Below, one piece after another: positions 23,298-36,394 of a stretch of 64,000 nt of DNA. Under the pieces are notes generated by a model. That model ran no database searches. It was not told the origin of the DNA and saw nothing but the letters and a program-made list of their open reading frames with translations. The translations under genes and the position numbers were made by a program. The stretch's first letter is position 1. Each line of letters opens with the position of its first letter. Location: contig OX467082.1 in NCBI GenBank assembly GCA_950106755.1, positions 3,224,001 to 3,288,000 on the forward strand. The letters run 5' to 3'. Origin of the DNA: Climacium dendroides. Taxonomy: Eukaryota > Streptophyta > Bryopsida > Hypnales > Climaciaceae.

Positions 23298-25192
23298 CCG
23301 CTTCTTCGTTTGCCTTCTGTTACCAAGAATTCTGTAATCGAGCTGCCATGTAGACTACAGAGTCCCCGAAAGCTTGATTATTTCATTTTCATTTTGACAT
23401 TCTTATCTTTGTTCAAAATTGTCAAATGTTTCTAAACAGGACACAATGATTCTGAATAATCTTCTCCAAGGTTTTTGAAAGCTGATAGATGGTTCTTTTA
23501 CTCGGGAGTTGTCCAAATAACAATTCCAGTTTGTTACTTGGGTGTGTAAGAGGTAGAAGAACCTAAAATCGACACATTTCGCGAAAACCAACACAAGATC
23601 TAGCATTGATCATAGTTTGCTCAAACATTTGTTGATTCTTGCTGGCAATTGAAAGGGGGTTACAATGCACATGAGTATGTATTTTGGGGTTCCATATGCA
23701 AAGGTACAGGGGTTTAACTTTTAAGGACCATGCACTAATTTTGTGGTTGCAAAATGAACAATTAGGAGAATTAGGTGATACATTTTGGTTTGGAACCATG
23801 AATTGTTTTATGCATGCGCATTATGCATCCAATGGAACAAGTCACTATGGATAATTAATTTAGGAGTTGGGGAGCTTTTGGGGAGCTTTATGCAAGTTTA
23901 GTTAAAGAATTCATACATCATTGTGGTAAAAGATATTGTGCCTGGTAAGGAAAATGTCATAGAAAAACTTTCATATGAAAATTCAAATGATATTTCTTGT
24001 CCAAATGATTGCTAGGAAAGAATATTTGATGGTAGCTTCATGTGTAAAATGAAGTGTATTGAAGTATAATTTGATGTCTATTATGCTCTAAATATGTAGA
24101 AGTGATTTTCTTGTGTGAAGGTAATAATGTGGATGTTCTTTGGAAACGGTAGTTACAATTTTGTACATTCATAAGAAAATACATATTTTAATTTAGCAAT
24201 TTTGATTGGGGCATGGATCTTCTTTATATTTTAAATAAATAAATAAATATCCATAATTTCTATACTAGAATTTAACTATTACAATACATCTACAATTTGT
24301 GGATCTATTGAAGAAATTCTTGTAGTTTGCATTATACAAAATGATGACTTTTGTAATTTAAACATATTCACAAATGTAAAAATATCATTATCAACTTTTT
24401 TTGGTAAATGAATTCAAAAGTACATCAAATTTAATATTTATCAAAAATATTGTATGATAAACTAAACACCAAATCAATGAACAATATTTAAATGATGAAT
24501 ATAAAATTTCTTACTATATGTATTCAAAGTAGAAGAGTTTTCTACATATAAAAGATTTTTCAATGATTAAAAAAATTTGAACTAAAGGGAAGCTTTGAGT
24601 GCTCAAAAACTCCATATATTTATATGTGAGTTGATATGCTATCCAAAAATAAGAGTTTGTTGAATAAATTCATTAAATGTCAAATTTTGAAATGATCAAA
24701 GATAATCTAATTCAAAAATCTATAATTTGTATACCATGAGGATTTTCAGAAATCTAAATAAAGATGTATTTTTGGATGTGCGTTGTATTTGATTTGGTAG
24801 GTGCATAATTGATTTTCTACTTTGTTTGCTAAACTTTTTGAACAATTATTATTATTATTAAACAATTTAGTGAAAAAGTTTAACTTCAAAAGTACCAAAT
24901 GTTCAAATTTCAAATAATAGATGAGCACAAGCACATTCCAAGTATGCAAAGTCTTAGTTTCTTTATCCACTTGTATGTTTTTGGATATTTCTATTAGTTC
25001 TCATACAATTATCCAATATAGATTCTTATAACTTTTCTTATAAACATCCTGATAAATCAAAAGTATTAGGTATAATTGTTTTCAAAAAATAAATTTTCTA
25101 GTTCAAATGTGACTTGTAAAAAAAAACTTGAATAACAAAGAAAATAAAGATTTTAAAAAAATCACCATAAAATTTTGAACTTAACCCTTTAA
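23298..25192. other. 3' region of COX6A and AT-rich intergenic DNA
   Basis: No gene is seen after the COX6A 3' UTR. Sequence becomes strongly AT-rich from about 24.1 kb, with an ATTATTATT run near 24846. Confidence 0.5.
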
Positions 25193-26103
25193 CCCCTAGA
25201 GGACCATTGTCCCTTCAGGGGACAAATGTGTTTTTAAGTAGGTACCTATGGGCTGAAATTTTGTTGTGATTTTTTGAAACTTTTTTGAAGATAGAAAAAT
25301 TGATAAGCTTTGTGGGAATAATTTTTTTTTCACAATCGGTACCCGGGAACAAAAGTTATGACCAAATAAGCTCAAAATAGGGGACGGGGGGCAGTCTAGG
25401 CAGCAAAAAATAATTCAAAATTTTTAATTTTTTTTAAAATTTTTTTTTCTCGTAGATTTTATTTTTGTCTATTTGGAGAGCTTTGATTCGTTTTATTTGG
25501 ATTTGTTATGAGAAAATTATGGACATTCTTGCTTTTTGGGTAATTAGAGCATCTTCTTGAAAAAAATAACTTATAGGATGCACTTTTTGAAATTTTTCTG
25601 AATTTTTTTTTCTTGGTTTAGTTTACTTCCTAGAACAATCTCACCATTGGAATTAGCGCATTTTAGTTCCATGTAAAATATATTAATATTTTAGAATTTC
25701 CTTCTATATCATACCTATTTCTAGTTAACAATTTTTTTAAGAATGATAATTAAGTTTTTTTGGATTTTTTTTTCTTGGACTCTCAACTCAATTGTCCACT
25801 ATAAAGATTTAAAGCTCAATACCCTATAGTGCAAAAATTTTAAGTTAAAAATGTTCAAAGTCAAAAATTCTTGTCCCGCAATGTACTGATAAACTTATTT
25901 TTTTCACTTTAAACGCAAATATCTTGCAATCTGTGCGGTCAAAAATTCTGAATCTTTTTCCACACACTCTCATACTAGTTGGGTGTAAGATCCTACAATT
26001 AGATGTAGAAAAAAAAAATAATTTTCAATTTTTTTTACTTTTTACTGTAGAAATGGCAGTTTTGAGTGTTTTTTGGCAGAAAAAGGCCTTGGTCCTTTAG
26101 GGA
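25193..26103. mobile_element. piggyBac-like non-autonomous element with TTAA target
   Basis: Left end CCCCTAGAGGACCATTG and right end, inverted, TCCCTAAAGGACCAAGG, each bordered by TTAA (25189-25192 and 26104-26107). The TTAA duplication and CCC-type terminus are what piggyBac elements leave. The 911-bp interior is AT-rich without a transposase. A related, inverted segment lies at 33530-33985. Confidence 0.68.
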
Positions 26104-27529
26104 TTAATATCAACTTCAAACAAAAAATAACTTTTTCAATTCAAAAGATGACTGTTGAAAAATAACTTGAACAAAAAAGTAAAATAAAAATCTTCAAAAA
26201 TCACTATGATTAGAACTTAATATTTTGAAATTTTGGCTTCAGATTTTATTCAAAAATACAATTTTATGCACTAGTTGATATAGCCATATGGATATGATCT
26301 ATGAATCATATTTTACAACCATTGCCTAAGAGTCATTATTAAGTTATGCTTCTAAATTATATTTTATAATACATCTATATAATTTTCAAAATCTAGATTT
26401 TCCCTTGGTTCTTAATGGGTTGAAATAAAAGTGATTTTTGTAAAATCATACACATAATCAATTTTTAAAGGAATTTCTAATTTTTGGTTTCAAATATTTA
26501 TTGAAAATTATTCATCAATGCAGTAATAGTTTGAACCATGTGGCCATGATCTATAGATTATACTTCACAACTTCTATTTAAAAATCATTATGAAATGATG
26601 ATTACAAGGTACATTTTATAATTAATATTTATAGTTTTGGAAATTTGGTCTACCTTTTGGTTTAGGTGAAGATTTTGTTTATTTCGTTTTGGCAACTCTA
26701 TATTCTATCTTTCATTTGAGTGGTCATCTTACCAACTATAGGTTCTACAAAGTCTTTCAATAGATTTTTTGTTCAATACACTTAATTTTTGAAATATCAT
26801 GTCAACCTTTTCATTGACCCAATCCAAATCCTTAATAAAAGGTACTCCATACAAAATAAGGTAATGAATAAAATAGAATGAAAAAACAAATTATTAAAAA
26901 CTTGATTTCATTTAAAATTTAAAATTTAATCATTTAAATGAATTGTTTGTAGCTATCTCCATGTTCATTTAGTAAAAGCGTATTATCTTCTTATACTGAG
27001 ATTATACTAAGATTATATTAAGATACAGGTCTATTTAGTTGGTCCATTTTTCTTCAATGTACCAACAATGAACATATTAGGGGATGGATGCTTGTAGTGA
27101 CCTATGTGATTTCAACTTCAATGTTCCTAACTAATTCCAAGAAGGTCCAAAAAAGTATGAAACAACTTGGGTTAAATGCCAATTCCATTTCTCTTTCAAT
27201 GAAAATTTACTAAAAAATATTATAAAAAAACCACCCTAAGTTGTGAATCAACTCTTAAATAGCTGCTTTGTGGACCTCCTACCTTATATTGATGTTCTTT
27301 GGGCTTCTGCTTGACAAAGTTTTGAATTATAAAATGATCTCATAAATACTTTCACACTTACCTTGAAGTTCACGCCAGGCCAATTTCATGTCATTGGACA
27401 CTTGGCAAATCAGACGGGGAGCATGGATGAAGTTAGTAAGTTACGAATGTATGTGTACCCGGAATTGCCACTTGAAATGAACGCTCCCTGAACATTTTAG
27501 ATTCGTAAATTTTAGGGTAGTGGCGCATC
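26104..27529. other. AT-rich intergenic DNA, no feature seen
   Basis: No coding frame or repeat recognised. Confidence 0.5.
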
Positions 27530-27895
27530 ACCTTGCCTTCTCACCAGTCGGTGCTCTTCGCAATTTCATTTCCAGCAAACCTTCGCTTCTGGCTGTGAAT
27601 TCACATGCTGGCCTGTTCTTCTTCTTCATTTTTTTCTTCAGGTTGACGCTTCGAATTCAAACGATTTCTTTCTTGGCACAGATTGCTGCGGAGCGCAAAA
27701 CTCTCAGGTTGCGGGATTGCATGACATGCGACACAATTCGTAAAGACGGAGTCTGCTGCAATTAGGGTTCATTGGGGAAGCTTGAGTGTCGGGATGATCG
27801 AAATCGGCGCCCCGCATTCTTTTCTGAGTGATCATCGTCATGAGATTGGAGCCTCATGCCTTCGTGTGATGTGTGATTAGGATTTAGGAGCAAGA
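27530..27895 (+). repeat. Leader of the F-box gene, copy of the heme-oxygenase-like gene's 5' end
   Basis: Landmarks shared in order with 36395-36720: CGCAATTTCAT, GAATTCAA, CACAGATTGC(C/T)GC, CAATTAGGG, (A/T)TGAGTGT(C/G)GGG, CCCCGCATTC, TTTCTGAGTG, GTCATGAGATTG and a final TTCG(T/G)GTGAT(G/A)TGTGA. Here the counterpart of the other gene's ATG is TTG and the frame is broken, so it probably serves as untranslated leader or promoter. Confidence 0.8.
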
Positions 27896-27969
27896 ATGTC
27901 CAAGCCCTAATTCGTTGAGTTTTTAGGGTTTTAACACTCTGTGTCGAAATCTCCGCAATTGAGAGCGGC

Positions 27970-30900
27970 ATGGACGAGGCTGCAGCAGTTGGCGCTTTGG
28001 AGCCGTCTGCGGGATTGAGGCTTGCTTTAATGGCCGGAGATGATGGTGACTATGGTATTCATATTACCGACCTTCCTGCTGTTGTGTTGGCTTCAATAAT
28101 GGCGCACCTGGTGGATCCCGTGGATGTGATGGCAACTCTATGCACATGCCGCCTCTTCTATTTTCTTGTTCGCACTGCTCCATTTCGCCTCCGCTTGCGA
28201 CCTCGCCAGTTTGATGAGACACCTGCTGCAAATTGCGACGACACGCCACCGAGGAGGTACGCATACGTTGTTCTGCTTAATTTTCTCAATTGCTCTACAC
28301 TTGTGCTGAACGCCAATTTCGTTATATTGGCAAAGAATTCACGATATTGGCGCTTCCTCTGATTTACGCCTGGAAACGTAAATCTAGACCAGGCCTAGTT
28401 TTTTGAGCTTTGTGCGATTGAATGTCACAATGTTGGTGCTTTGAATTGTGTCAATATAACTAAATTGACGTTGCTAGCTTCAGTGACAAGTGCGATTGGT
28501 TGTTTTGAGAGATATACGAATACAAATAGTGTCCTCTGAAATGCATGATTCCTAAATTTCCCAGCCAGAACAGGATCATTCCACATTTATCCGCACGTCG
28601 TATTATCCCCAGAGTATGTCAGTGCACTGCAATGCTAGGATACAATCACGGTTCTTATGTTTTGGTCAAAATGTGCGTGTGTAAAAGAAAATTTGCCGCG
28701 TTTTCCCGACACTCCATAAACTGTACCCTTCTTTCGCGTTTTAACGGAATATTGGTCTTTCCCGTTGACTTTAACTTAGTTGATAGCTTCTGGAGCATTA
28801 AATACCTTCAAGTTGACTTGTTCTGTAGGAATTGTGACTTTTTTGGCACTTGCATAGAATTTGCGTACTGAACTGGTGTGGGTATGAGAAGGAATGCGAT
28901 GATCATTTTATTCTTTTGTTGAATTTATTGTGCTAGAGTAATAATGAATTTCATTTACTTTGACGCTCGGTGGGTTCAAGAAATGTGGCCATATACTCTA
29001 GTTTGCCTCGAATTAGCAAATGAATTAGCAAATTTTATATTATTCTTTCCGTGTCGGGTATCTGGAACTTGTTTGTCAAAGACTTTCCTTGCTCTTACTA
29101 TATTGCAGGGTTGCAATCAATTTCTGGGATTTTACGTTGTTTCGAATTGTGCGCTATTTATTGGAAAATGAATTTCGAGATGAATTAGAAGCCTTTGGTT
29201 GCTTTAAGCTATGTGGAAGTTGAGTTTACATGATGCTGTAAGTTTTTCCGTGGTATTAATTGTCAAACTTCCTGAGACCTGCACTTTTACAATTATCAGA
29301 CACTTGGAATTATCTTGTTTTTCTCGCGATGAATTCGGTTCTCCAAGTTGCGCAAACGTCTATTGGAATTGCATGATTGAAGAAGTACGTAAAAAATGAA
29401 TTCACCATTAACCGTTCTTATGTGGACCTATATCATTACCTACTGATCAACCTTCTGTTGATTATACCCGAAGTATTTTTTGTGAGGCATTTACTAATTA
29501 GTGTTGATTCCCAACCTTTGCAGTGGCAGAGTTACTCCTCAGACAGCAGGTTCTTGGACTCGGGAGGCATTGGGTGCCATTCGAATACACATGTGCGCGA
29601 CTCAGGAACTTGATTTGGCTGGGTGCTTCATTGGGGATGACGACGTGGCTGCGATTTTGTCAAATTTGCGATGTTTGGAGCGCCTCATCCTGGACAATTG
29701 CCAGAAATTGTAATCCACACTTCCTTCAGATGATATTTGCATATAATATGCTGCTTTTACATATGACGTGCCGTTGCCTTGGTCAAGATCTTAATGTGGG
29801 AGTTAGCCTGCTTTGGTTTTGTAAAGACGAGCATTAACTATTACTTGAGCATGCAGGCCAGGACTTGCAATTTATCATTCTGGTGTCAGCGTTTGCTTGT
29901 GTTTATTCTGGCGAGGAAGATTCTTCCGCAAGTTTGAAAGTTAGGGCTTGACACCTTCCGATGATGTGTGCTCTTGTTTTCTTTTACAGAACTGGCGCTG
30001 TTGCAGATGTACTTGCAACTTCAGTGAAGTCTGGCCCAATTAGCTTAAGTCTTCAGAGGTGTTTTGGTTTGGGGTCTTCATCTATTGCGAATCTCCTTGT
30101 TGCCTCTACAGCCGATGGTTCAAGATTGCGGAGCATTTTGCTTAGTCACATAGATAACCTAGAATTTCCTCAGGACGACTCGTCTGTTCTACACGCTGGA
30201 GTCTACGAATGTGAGAGTGATGTGACTCGGGATGACGGTGATCTTGCAAGGAGTTTGGGGAGCATAAGCAGTGGATCTGGGCTACGAATTCTTGCGCTCA
30301 ACAATTGTTCTGGTCTCACTGCTTCTAATCTCACATCTATGGTATTGTCAATTCTGTTTCTTCTTTTATATTTATGTGAAAATCCCAGGCATGATCATGT
30401 TATAGATAGGGGCCGTTTGATTTTCTTTTATTGGAAATGACTTGGCTTATGTACTACTTAGTCAAGGCTTGAATCATAATAACTTATGACTGATTTCTTG
30501 CGATCATTAGAATTCTTATCAGTTGGTTAATTTTTAAAGTATCTCATTTGTTATGCGGAATTTGCTGAATCGTAAGAAGACTTAGATAGCCAAAATATAT
30601 TAAAATTCCGGTCTTTCTTTTAAACGAGTATGTGACCGTCATCACACGTTACATTGGTTGCTTTCGCAGGCTATGCTATGTCCCCATCTTGAGCTCCTAC
30701 TTTTGGGCGGATCTGTACAAGCTCTAGGGCTTAGTAGGGTTGAGTCTGTGTCCGAGGATACAATTTCTTCAACGGCATCAACGTTAGTTAGAATAATTGA
30801 GCTTCTTCCGAGGCTGCGAGTGCTCGAATTGACATTCTTTACTACTGCAGTTGTTCAAGCTGTAAGGTGAGCGGTTCGGATTGCAATATGCATTATCGTT

Positions 30901-33117
30901 TTGATTGCTATTGTTTTTTGTGTCGAGTGCAAACCTAAGTTAAATACATGGTTTATCTGATGCTGAGGAAGTGCATGCATAGTGATGCAGAATGATGATT
31001 GTAATATTTTTTGTGATTTCTTGAATTTCTTGTATTGCATATTCTTGGCAATTTTCAACAACACTGCTGAGAAATCTTTCTATGATGCAACAGAGTGCAG
31101 GATAGGAGAAAAATTCAAATCTGGGATCTTTGTGAGGAGAGCTCTGTGGCAGCAGCGGCCTGGGTCCTTGATGGTTTGAAAAAGGTCAAGCCTGGAAGTG
31201 CTGTTAATGACATATTGCGGCATATTGCCAGCCCCGTGCACGGTTTAAACAGCCCGCCAGGACGAGAGACTTCTCCTGTCTCTCCGGTTTTATTCAGCAA
31301 AAGCATCAGGGCTCAATTTTGGCAAGATGGGTTGACTCTGTCTGATTGTTTAGGTTCTGGATCTTTTGCATACACAAACTTCAATGCTAGTGGCAAGTTG
31401 GCCTCCCTTTTGAATTTTCCCCAGAATGAGGACAAATGGGTATCTTCGCCTAAGGATGTTGCTTTTGGCCTGCGTGGAGCAGCTAATTGTTCTGATGTCC
31501 GAAAGAGAACGCCATTACACATGGCTGCTGCTCGTGGTGATGTGCCAATGATTGCTGGCCTTCTAGCCATAGGTGCTGTGGCAGTTGGGATGAAGGACTC
31601 ATCAGGGGGCACGGCCCTTTTTGTGGCAGCTGAGTCTGGATACGCACAGGCGTGTGAGCTTCTTTTACAGGGCGGAGCTGATGTACTGGCCAGCAATAGA
31701 GCAGGCGAGACTCCCCTCTACATTGCAGCCTTGAGAGGATATTCTGCAGCTGTAGGCATCATGCTAGCTCACTGCCATGAGCGTGGGGTAAACTGGCAGG
31801 ATGCTGATGTTTATGGTATGCCCCTTCTTCCTCACATTGTTCCTTCTTTTGGAGGCCGGAATTTTGCTCGAAGATCTTTAAAAATGTACTCTGGAATTGG
31901 ACTCCCATGTCAGAGCTTGCAGGCCAAACCTGGGAGCGGATGTTTTTCCCGCCTATGGGAGCCGGCCAATAGTGCCTCACATGGGAGTCAGGTTGGAGAT
32001 AGATTACTTACCCTCAAATCTCATATCTAATTGCACTTGAGAGGCCAACCTCGGTAAGTACTCGGTGTGTTAATATGAAACTTGAACCCGTCATGGTTTA
32101 CAAACACCTAAAGATTTTAATAGCAGGTTTCTCTTCTTGAGAGAAACTCTACTTTCTTGTTGCATTTAGGGTTGTGGTCACATAGATGGACTAGATGACT
32201 AACTAAATTTTTGTCAGGATTACCGTGCAGTCAAGTAAACCTTTGATTATCATAGAAAGGGTGGACTAAGTCTATTAGAATTTGATCTTAGGAAATTAGC
32301 GGTGTTGGCTACTGTTTTAATTTGTGTTGTGGAGAGCGACAGGCTCCCTGATAGGCCCAAGCAAGCTTGTAATCCCTTGTCTTCTTTCTTACTTTCTTGT
32401 GATTCTCTATTTAACGATAAGTTGATTGGAATTTGGTGAATGTGTATATTTGTGAAAGTTTTATTCAAGTCAATCTTGATTATGGCAGGTGATGGATGGA
32501 CTCCTCTCATGGCAGCAGCGGTCGCGGATCGCCAAAATGTGGGAGAGATGTTACTCAGGGCTGCGGGATATGAGTTGGGGTTGGATGTTACCCAGAAAGA
32601 GCAGTCTTTAATGCCTGCGGACTCGGCAATCTTTGAAGAAGCCGATAAGTTGAAGGATCCCAGCGACAATGACTCTCATGATGCTATTGTTTCTTTGCCT
32701 GCCAACTTGGAGGCAGTGCCCTCACATGGAGGGACTTCGTCTCGTGTAGGTATAGCCGAGGATTTAAACGCAATGTCATTGTCACAGCAGTTGCTGAGAT
32801 TGCTAAATAGGCAGAATCGATATGGACAGACGGCACTCCATATAGCAGCCCAGAAGGGCTCTGTTTGGTTCATTGATAGACTACTCAGTGCGGGAGCGTC
32901 GTTGGATGTTCCAAATTCTTATGGACATCGTGCTGTCGATGTTGCCAAATGGTATAAACACACTGCTGTTACTGACCGCCTTAGGACATGGGAGTCCAGC
33001 CAATTGAAAGATGCTTCCAATTCAGGAGGCAAGAAATCTCGAAAATCTCGGAGAAATAAAGGCAAGTCTAATAGACCGGCTAATCAAGACCCCACAAAAC
33101 CAACCGTTAGATTGTAG
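27970..33117 (+). CDS. F-box protein with leucine-rich and ankyrin repeats
   Basis: Six exons join in phase to 790 aa: 27970-28256, 29524-29709, 29990-30341, 30670-30866, 31094-31815 and 32489-33117. F-box proteins are substrate receptors of SCF ubiquitin ligases. Residues ~33-80 are F-box-like (ITDLPAVVLASIMAHL … VMATLCTCRLFYFLV). Exons 2-4 have LRR-type strands such as ELDLAGCFIGDDDV, CLERLILDNC, LRILALNNCSGLT and LELLLLGGS. From about residue 479 there are ankyrin repeats: RTPLHMAAARGDV, GTALFVAAESGY and ETPLYIAALRGY in exon 5, then GWTPLMAAAVADR and, after a spacer of about 90 residues, GQTALHIAAQKGS in exon 6. The tail is basic (KKSRKSRRNKGKS). A role as an SCF adaptor is inferred from the F-box. 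I do not recognise a characterised plant protein with this order of three domains. Confidence 0.88.
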
Positions 33118-33529
33118 CGATGTAGACATTACTACGTTAGGTTTGTTTTCCGAATCACTCTAAATGCATAACCAGATTGCCAAATTATGTACAGTATTTA
33201 CCTTAGTGCAGTGTGAATCACGAATTCAAAGTCCACAAATCTTTGTAGACTGGAATATTTAGATATGAGGTAATATGCCTTCTGTACTCTGCAATAGTTA
33301 AACCCATTACCAAGTCTATCCTGTCCGAGTTTTTGGTTAGGATGACCTCTTGTTCTCCCTTTGGTTGTTGCATATATTTAGATATTGATTCATGCTTTTA
33401 AAAAAAAAAAAATAACAAATTGGGAAATTTCACATATATTTGAGTCAATTGTTTGTCATATTTCATGGTTTGCATTAAGGTAGAAATATCCAAAAGTGTC
33501 CATGTTTCCATTCTTGTATCCTAAAAATG
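33118..33529. other. 3' region of the F-box gene
   Basis: Presumed 3' UTR, ending in AT-rich sequence with an A-run near 33400. No other feature. Confidence 0.5.
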
Positions 33530-33985
33530 GTACTAATTACAATGGTGAGATTGTTCTAGTAAGATATTTTAATCGTGTGAAACTTCATTTTTTGAAAAAT
33601 TGTGAAAAAAGAGGTCAAAAATGAATCCTATAAGTTATTTTTTCAAGAAGATGCTTTAAGTGTCCAAAAAACAAGATTGTTCATAGCTTTCATATAACAA
33701 ATCCAAATGGAATAAATCAAAGCTTTTCATGTACATAAAATTATGATGTATACAATAAAAAAAGTTTAAATTTTTTTATTTTAAGTATTTTTGAAGGGTT
33801 TTTTCTGCCCACTGAAATTAAAAGAAACACTTTTTGTGACATAACTTGCGCTCATGAGCTCTAATTGAAATAAAAATTATATTTTCAAAAATCTAAACAA
33901 ATTTGTTTTTCTATCTTCATCCCAAAAAATTCAGAAAATCACAACAATCGTTGAGACTGTAGGAACCTATCCAAAATCCATTTGG
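33530..33985 (-). repeat. Inverted, partial copy of the 25.2-kb element
   Basis: Read on the minus strand, landmarks CAATCTCACCATTG, ATCTTCTTGAAAAAATAACTTATAGGAT (reduced here to parts), ATTTGTTATGA(A/G)A and GTTGTGATTTTCTGAA match 25230-25690 in reverse order. Terminal repeats are not recognisable. Confidence 0.6.
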
Positions 33986-35906
33986 GAGTTAGTGTGTCTT
34001 TCAAATGCTTAATTGTAATTCCCTCATGCATTTGAAGGATAGATACTTAACTTTAATTCATTAACTATTGTTTTTTACAAATTTTGATGCAGGTAGGTTT
34101 GATAACTACTAATTTTTGCAAATTTCAATTTAGAGTCTACCTATGTGATAGTTTCAATGGTCTAAGGTTGATACATTGAAAAATCATAGAAATTACACAC
34201 CACATTTGAAAAGTCTATTTTTTTTTAATATTCATGATTTTTACTTGCTGATACTACAAAAATATTATTTTTTTAAAAAGGTTCCTCCAACTATGCTATA
34301 TTACTTATATTGATGGTTTTGGTTGTTTCCATTGCATAACAATGTGAAAAATTTTCATAGGTATTTTAGAGTCATGGACAATTTCATGGTTTGTACTATG
34401 ACAATCTTAGTATTGTTTTTGTTTTTTTAGATTTTAATATGGCTCTCTTACTTCCCTACGTGGTTTTAATGGAAATCCAAGGCACTGCTATAGTAAAATA
34501 ATGAATGAACCTTTTCCCATGTGTAGAAGCTATGTGGGGTTTGTTCATTGAATTCATTAACCTTGTAATGCTATTGCAGACTCTAAGTGTCCATTTGGTT
34601 GACTTCACCTAATTGTTTTCATCCAATATTTTTTCTTTGAAGATGCTTCGGTACATTCTTAGTGAACATTATTGCAAATTCCCTGATAATGGTATTATTG
34701 ACTTTTCTAAAGAAGAAGATGCTTAATCCACAAATCACCTTTGTAGTGCATTTTAGCCGTTTCTTGCTATTTATTTTTTATGTGAATTTTAGCCATAAAA
34801 ATGATATTTTTTGAATTTGAATCCAACTAATAAAATGAAGATTATCAAGTGTAGTTTCTATTCCAATTAAAAATTTTGAAAAAATTTGCAAGTTTCAATA
34901 TTTTATAGCAATATAAACTTTAGACCTATAACCATGGTTTATTGATTTTTTTTAATCTTATAGTGACAAGGTAACTTTGATTTATAATATACATTTATGG
35001 TAAAAATTTCAGATTTTTTTAATATGTTTTGTATTTGATTTGAATTTTCTTCATTTTTTCTTAAAAAATTTACAGTATTTTCAAATTTCCGCACACCAAA
35101 AATTGAAAAACTTATGGCTTATAGTAGACATGTGACTTCATCTTTGAAAATAAAAAATTTATATTTATTTGAATTGGTTTGTAGACCTATAATGGATTTG
35201 CTTATCTTATTGAGATTTATCACCACATCATTGATGATCTATTTTCATTTCTATTCTTGGTTTAATTATACAGGCAATTGTTAAAGAAAGTGAGCAATTT
35301 ATACCCATCCTATTGTAGTATGTGAATAATTGGTTTTTAAAAATTCGAAAAATACTCATTGGAAGTCAATATCATTGCATTAAAAAAATGGACACAAACA
35401 ACAACCAAGCTGTGAGGCTAGATCATGAAGAAAAAATAAGCATGAAAAAAGGAAAGACAATTGAAAGAGGCCAAAGGTTAAGCATAGAGGGGGGGGGGGG
35501 GGGGCTTTTGCTCTAGATGATAGTATTTAAGGCATCCGTTTTCAACCATGTCCAGTACCCAACCTATGGGTGCATTATTTCCAATTGTAGGCAGGAACTT
35601 AAGCTTGGAATGATTTTTTTTGTCTTTTTCAAGGTTGGGACTAATAAGATCATGACACATGTTCCAAAGTAGTGAGCAAGAAAATAGGAAGTAGTGAGTG
35701 AGAAAATAGTTCTTCAATAATCAAAAATAAACATTGACTATAGATCGGTAGTACTTTTTAGCTTCCGGAATTCATAGTATTTTCAATTTTGGAAATAAAA
35801 TTCTGAAAAAATAAGCATCTCCACATTTCCTATCTTCCTACACGAGAAAATTTTCCACCACCTCATACTCCTCACCATCTGTTCCAAAATTGCTTAAGTG
35901 ATCCAC
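33986..35906. other. AT-rich intergenic DNA, no gene seen
   Basis: Only a G-homopolymer (35489-35504) stands out. ORFs here are short and featureless. Confidence 0.5.
35489..35504. repeat. G16 homopolymer
   Basis: An uninterrupted run of about 16 G in otherwise AT-rich DNA. Length in the assembly may be unreliable. Confidence 0.9.
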
Positions 35907-35908
35907 TA

Positions 35909-36213
35909 CACTAATGATGATAAATAGTGTTATGTTGTGATTAGTGTTACCTGGACTTTTACCCAAGTCACTCTAAACTTCAATTAGTTGGCATTTAGTG
36001 TTGTATTCACTTTTCTTAGCAGTAACTTTTACAGCATGTAATAGGTTTCTTGGGTTCATACGTTTTTCTTTGCATTTTGATGAAATAGTTAGGTAACACT
36101 AAATGTAAACTTGTAAAAAATTTATACCCAATAGTTGACAAATAGTGTCTATGTTGACATTTAGTGTTATGCTTCGTGATTAGTGTTGCCAACACTGTTT
36201 ATCATCATTAGTG
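35909..36213. mobile_element. MITE with CACTAATGATGATAAA inverted ends
   Basis: CACTAATGATGATAAATAGT at 35909 is mirrored by ACTGTTTATCATCATTAGTG ending at 36213, each flanked by TA. Inside the ends, GTGATTAGTGTTACC/GCC occurs as further repeats. The 305-bp element ends about 400 bp upstream of the heme-oxygenase-like start codon. TA flanks suggest a Tc1/mariner-type mechanism, despite the CACTA-like first bases. Confidence 0.72.
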
Positions 36214-36394
36214 TACTGCTGCTCCTCCCTTACCTGTGAATTGTAGATTGGACACAAAACGTTTTTTCCCAAAATGACACGTTGCATCGACTGATTGATA
36301 ACACCCATGAAAAGGTGATGTGGCAATCGCCTTACGCTTATTTTTTGTGATACTAATAAACTTACAAATGCTCGTCTTGCTTGTCTTCGAATTC

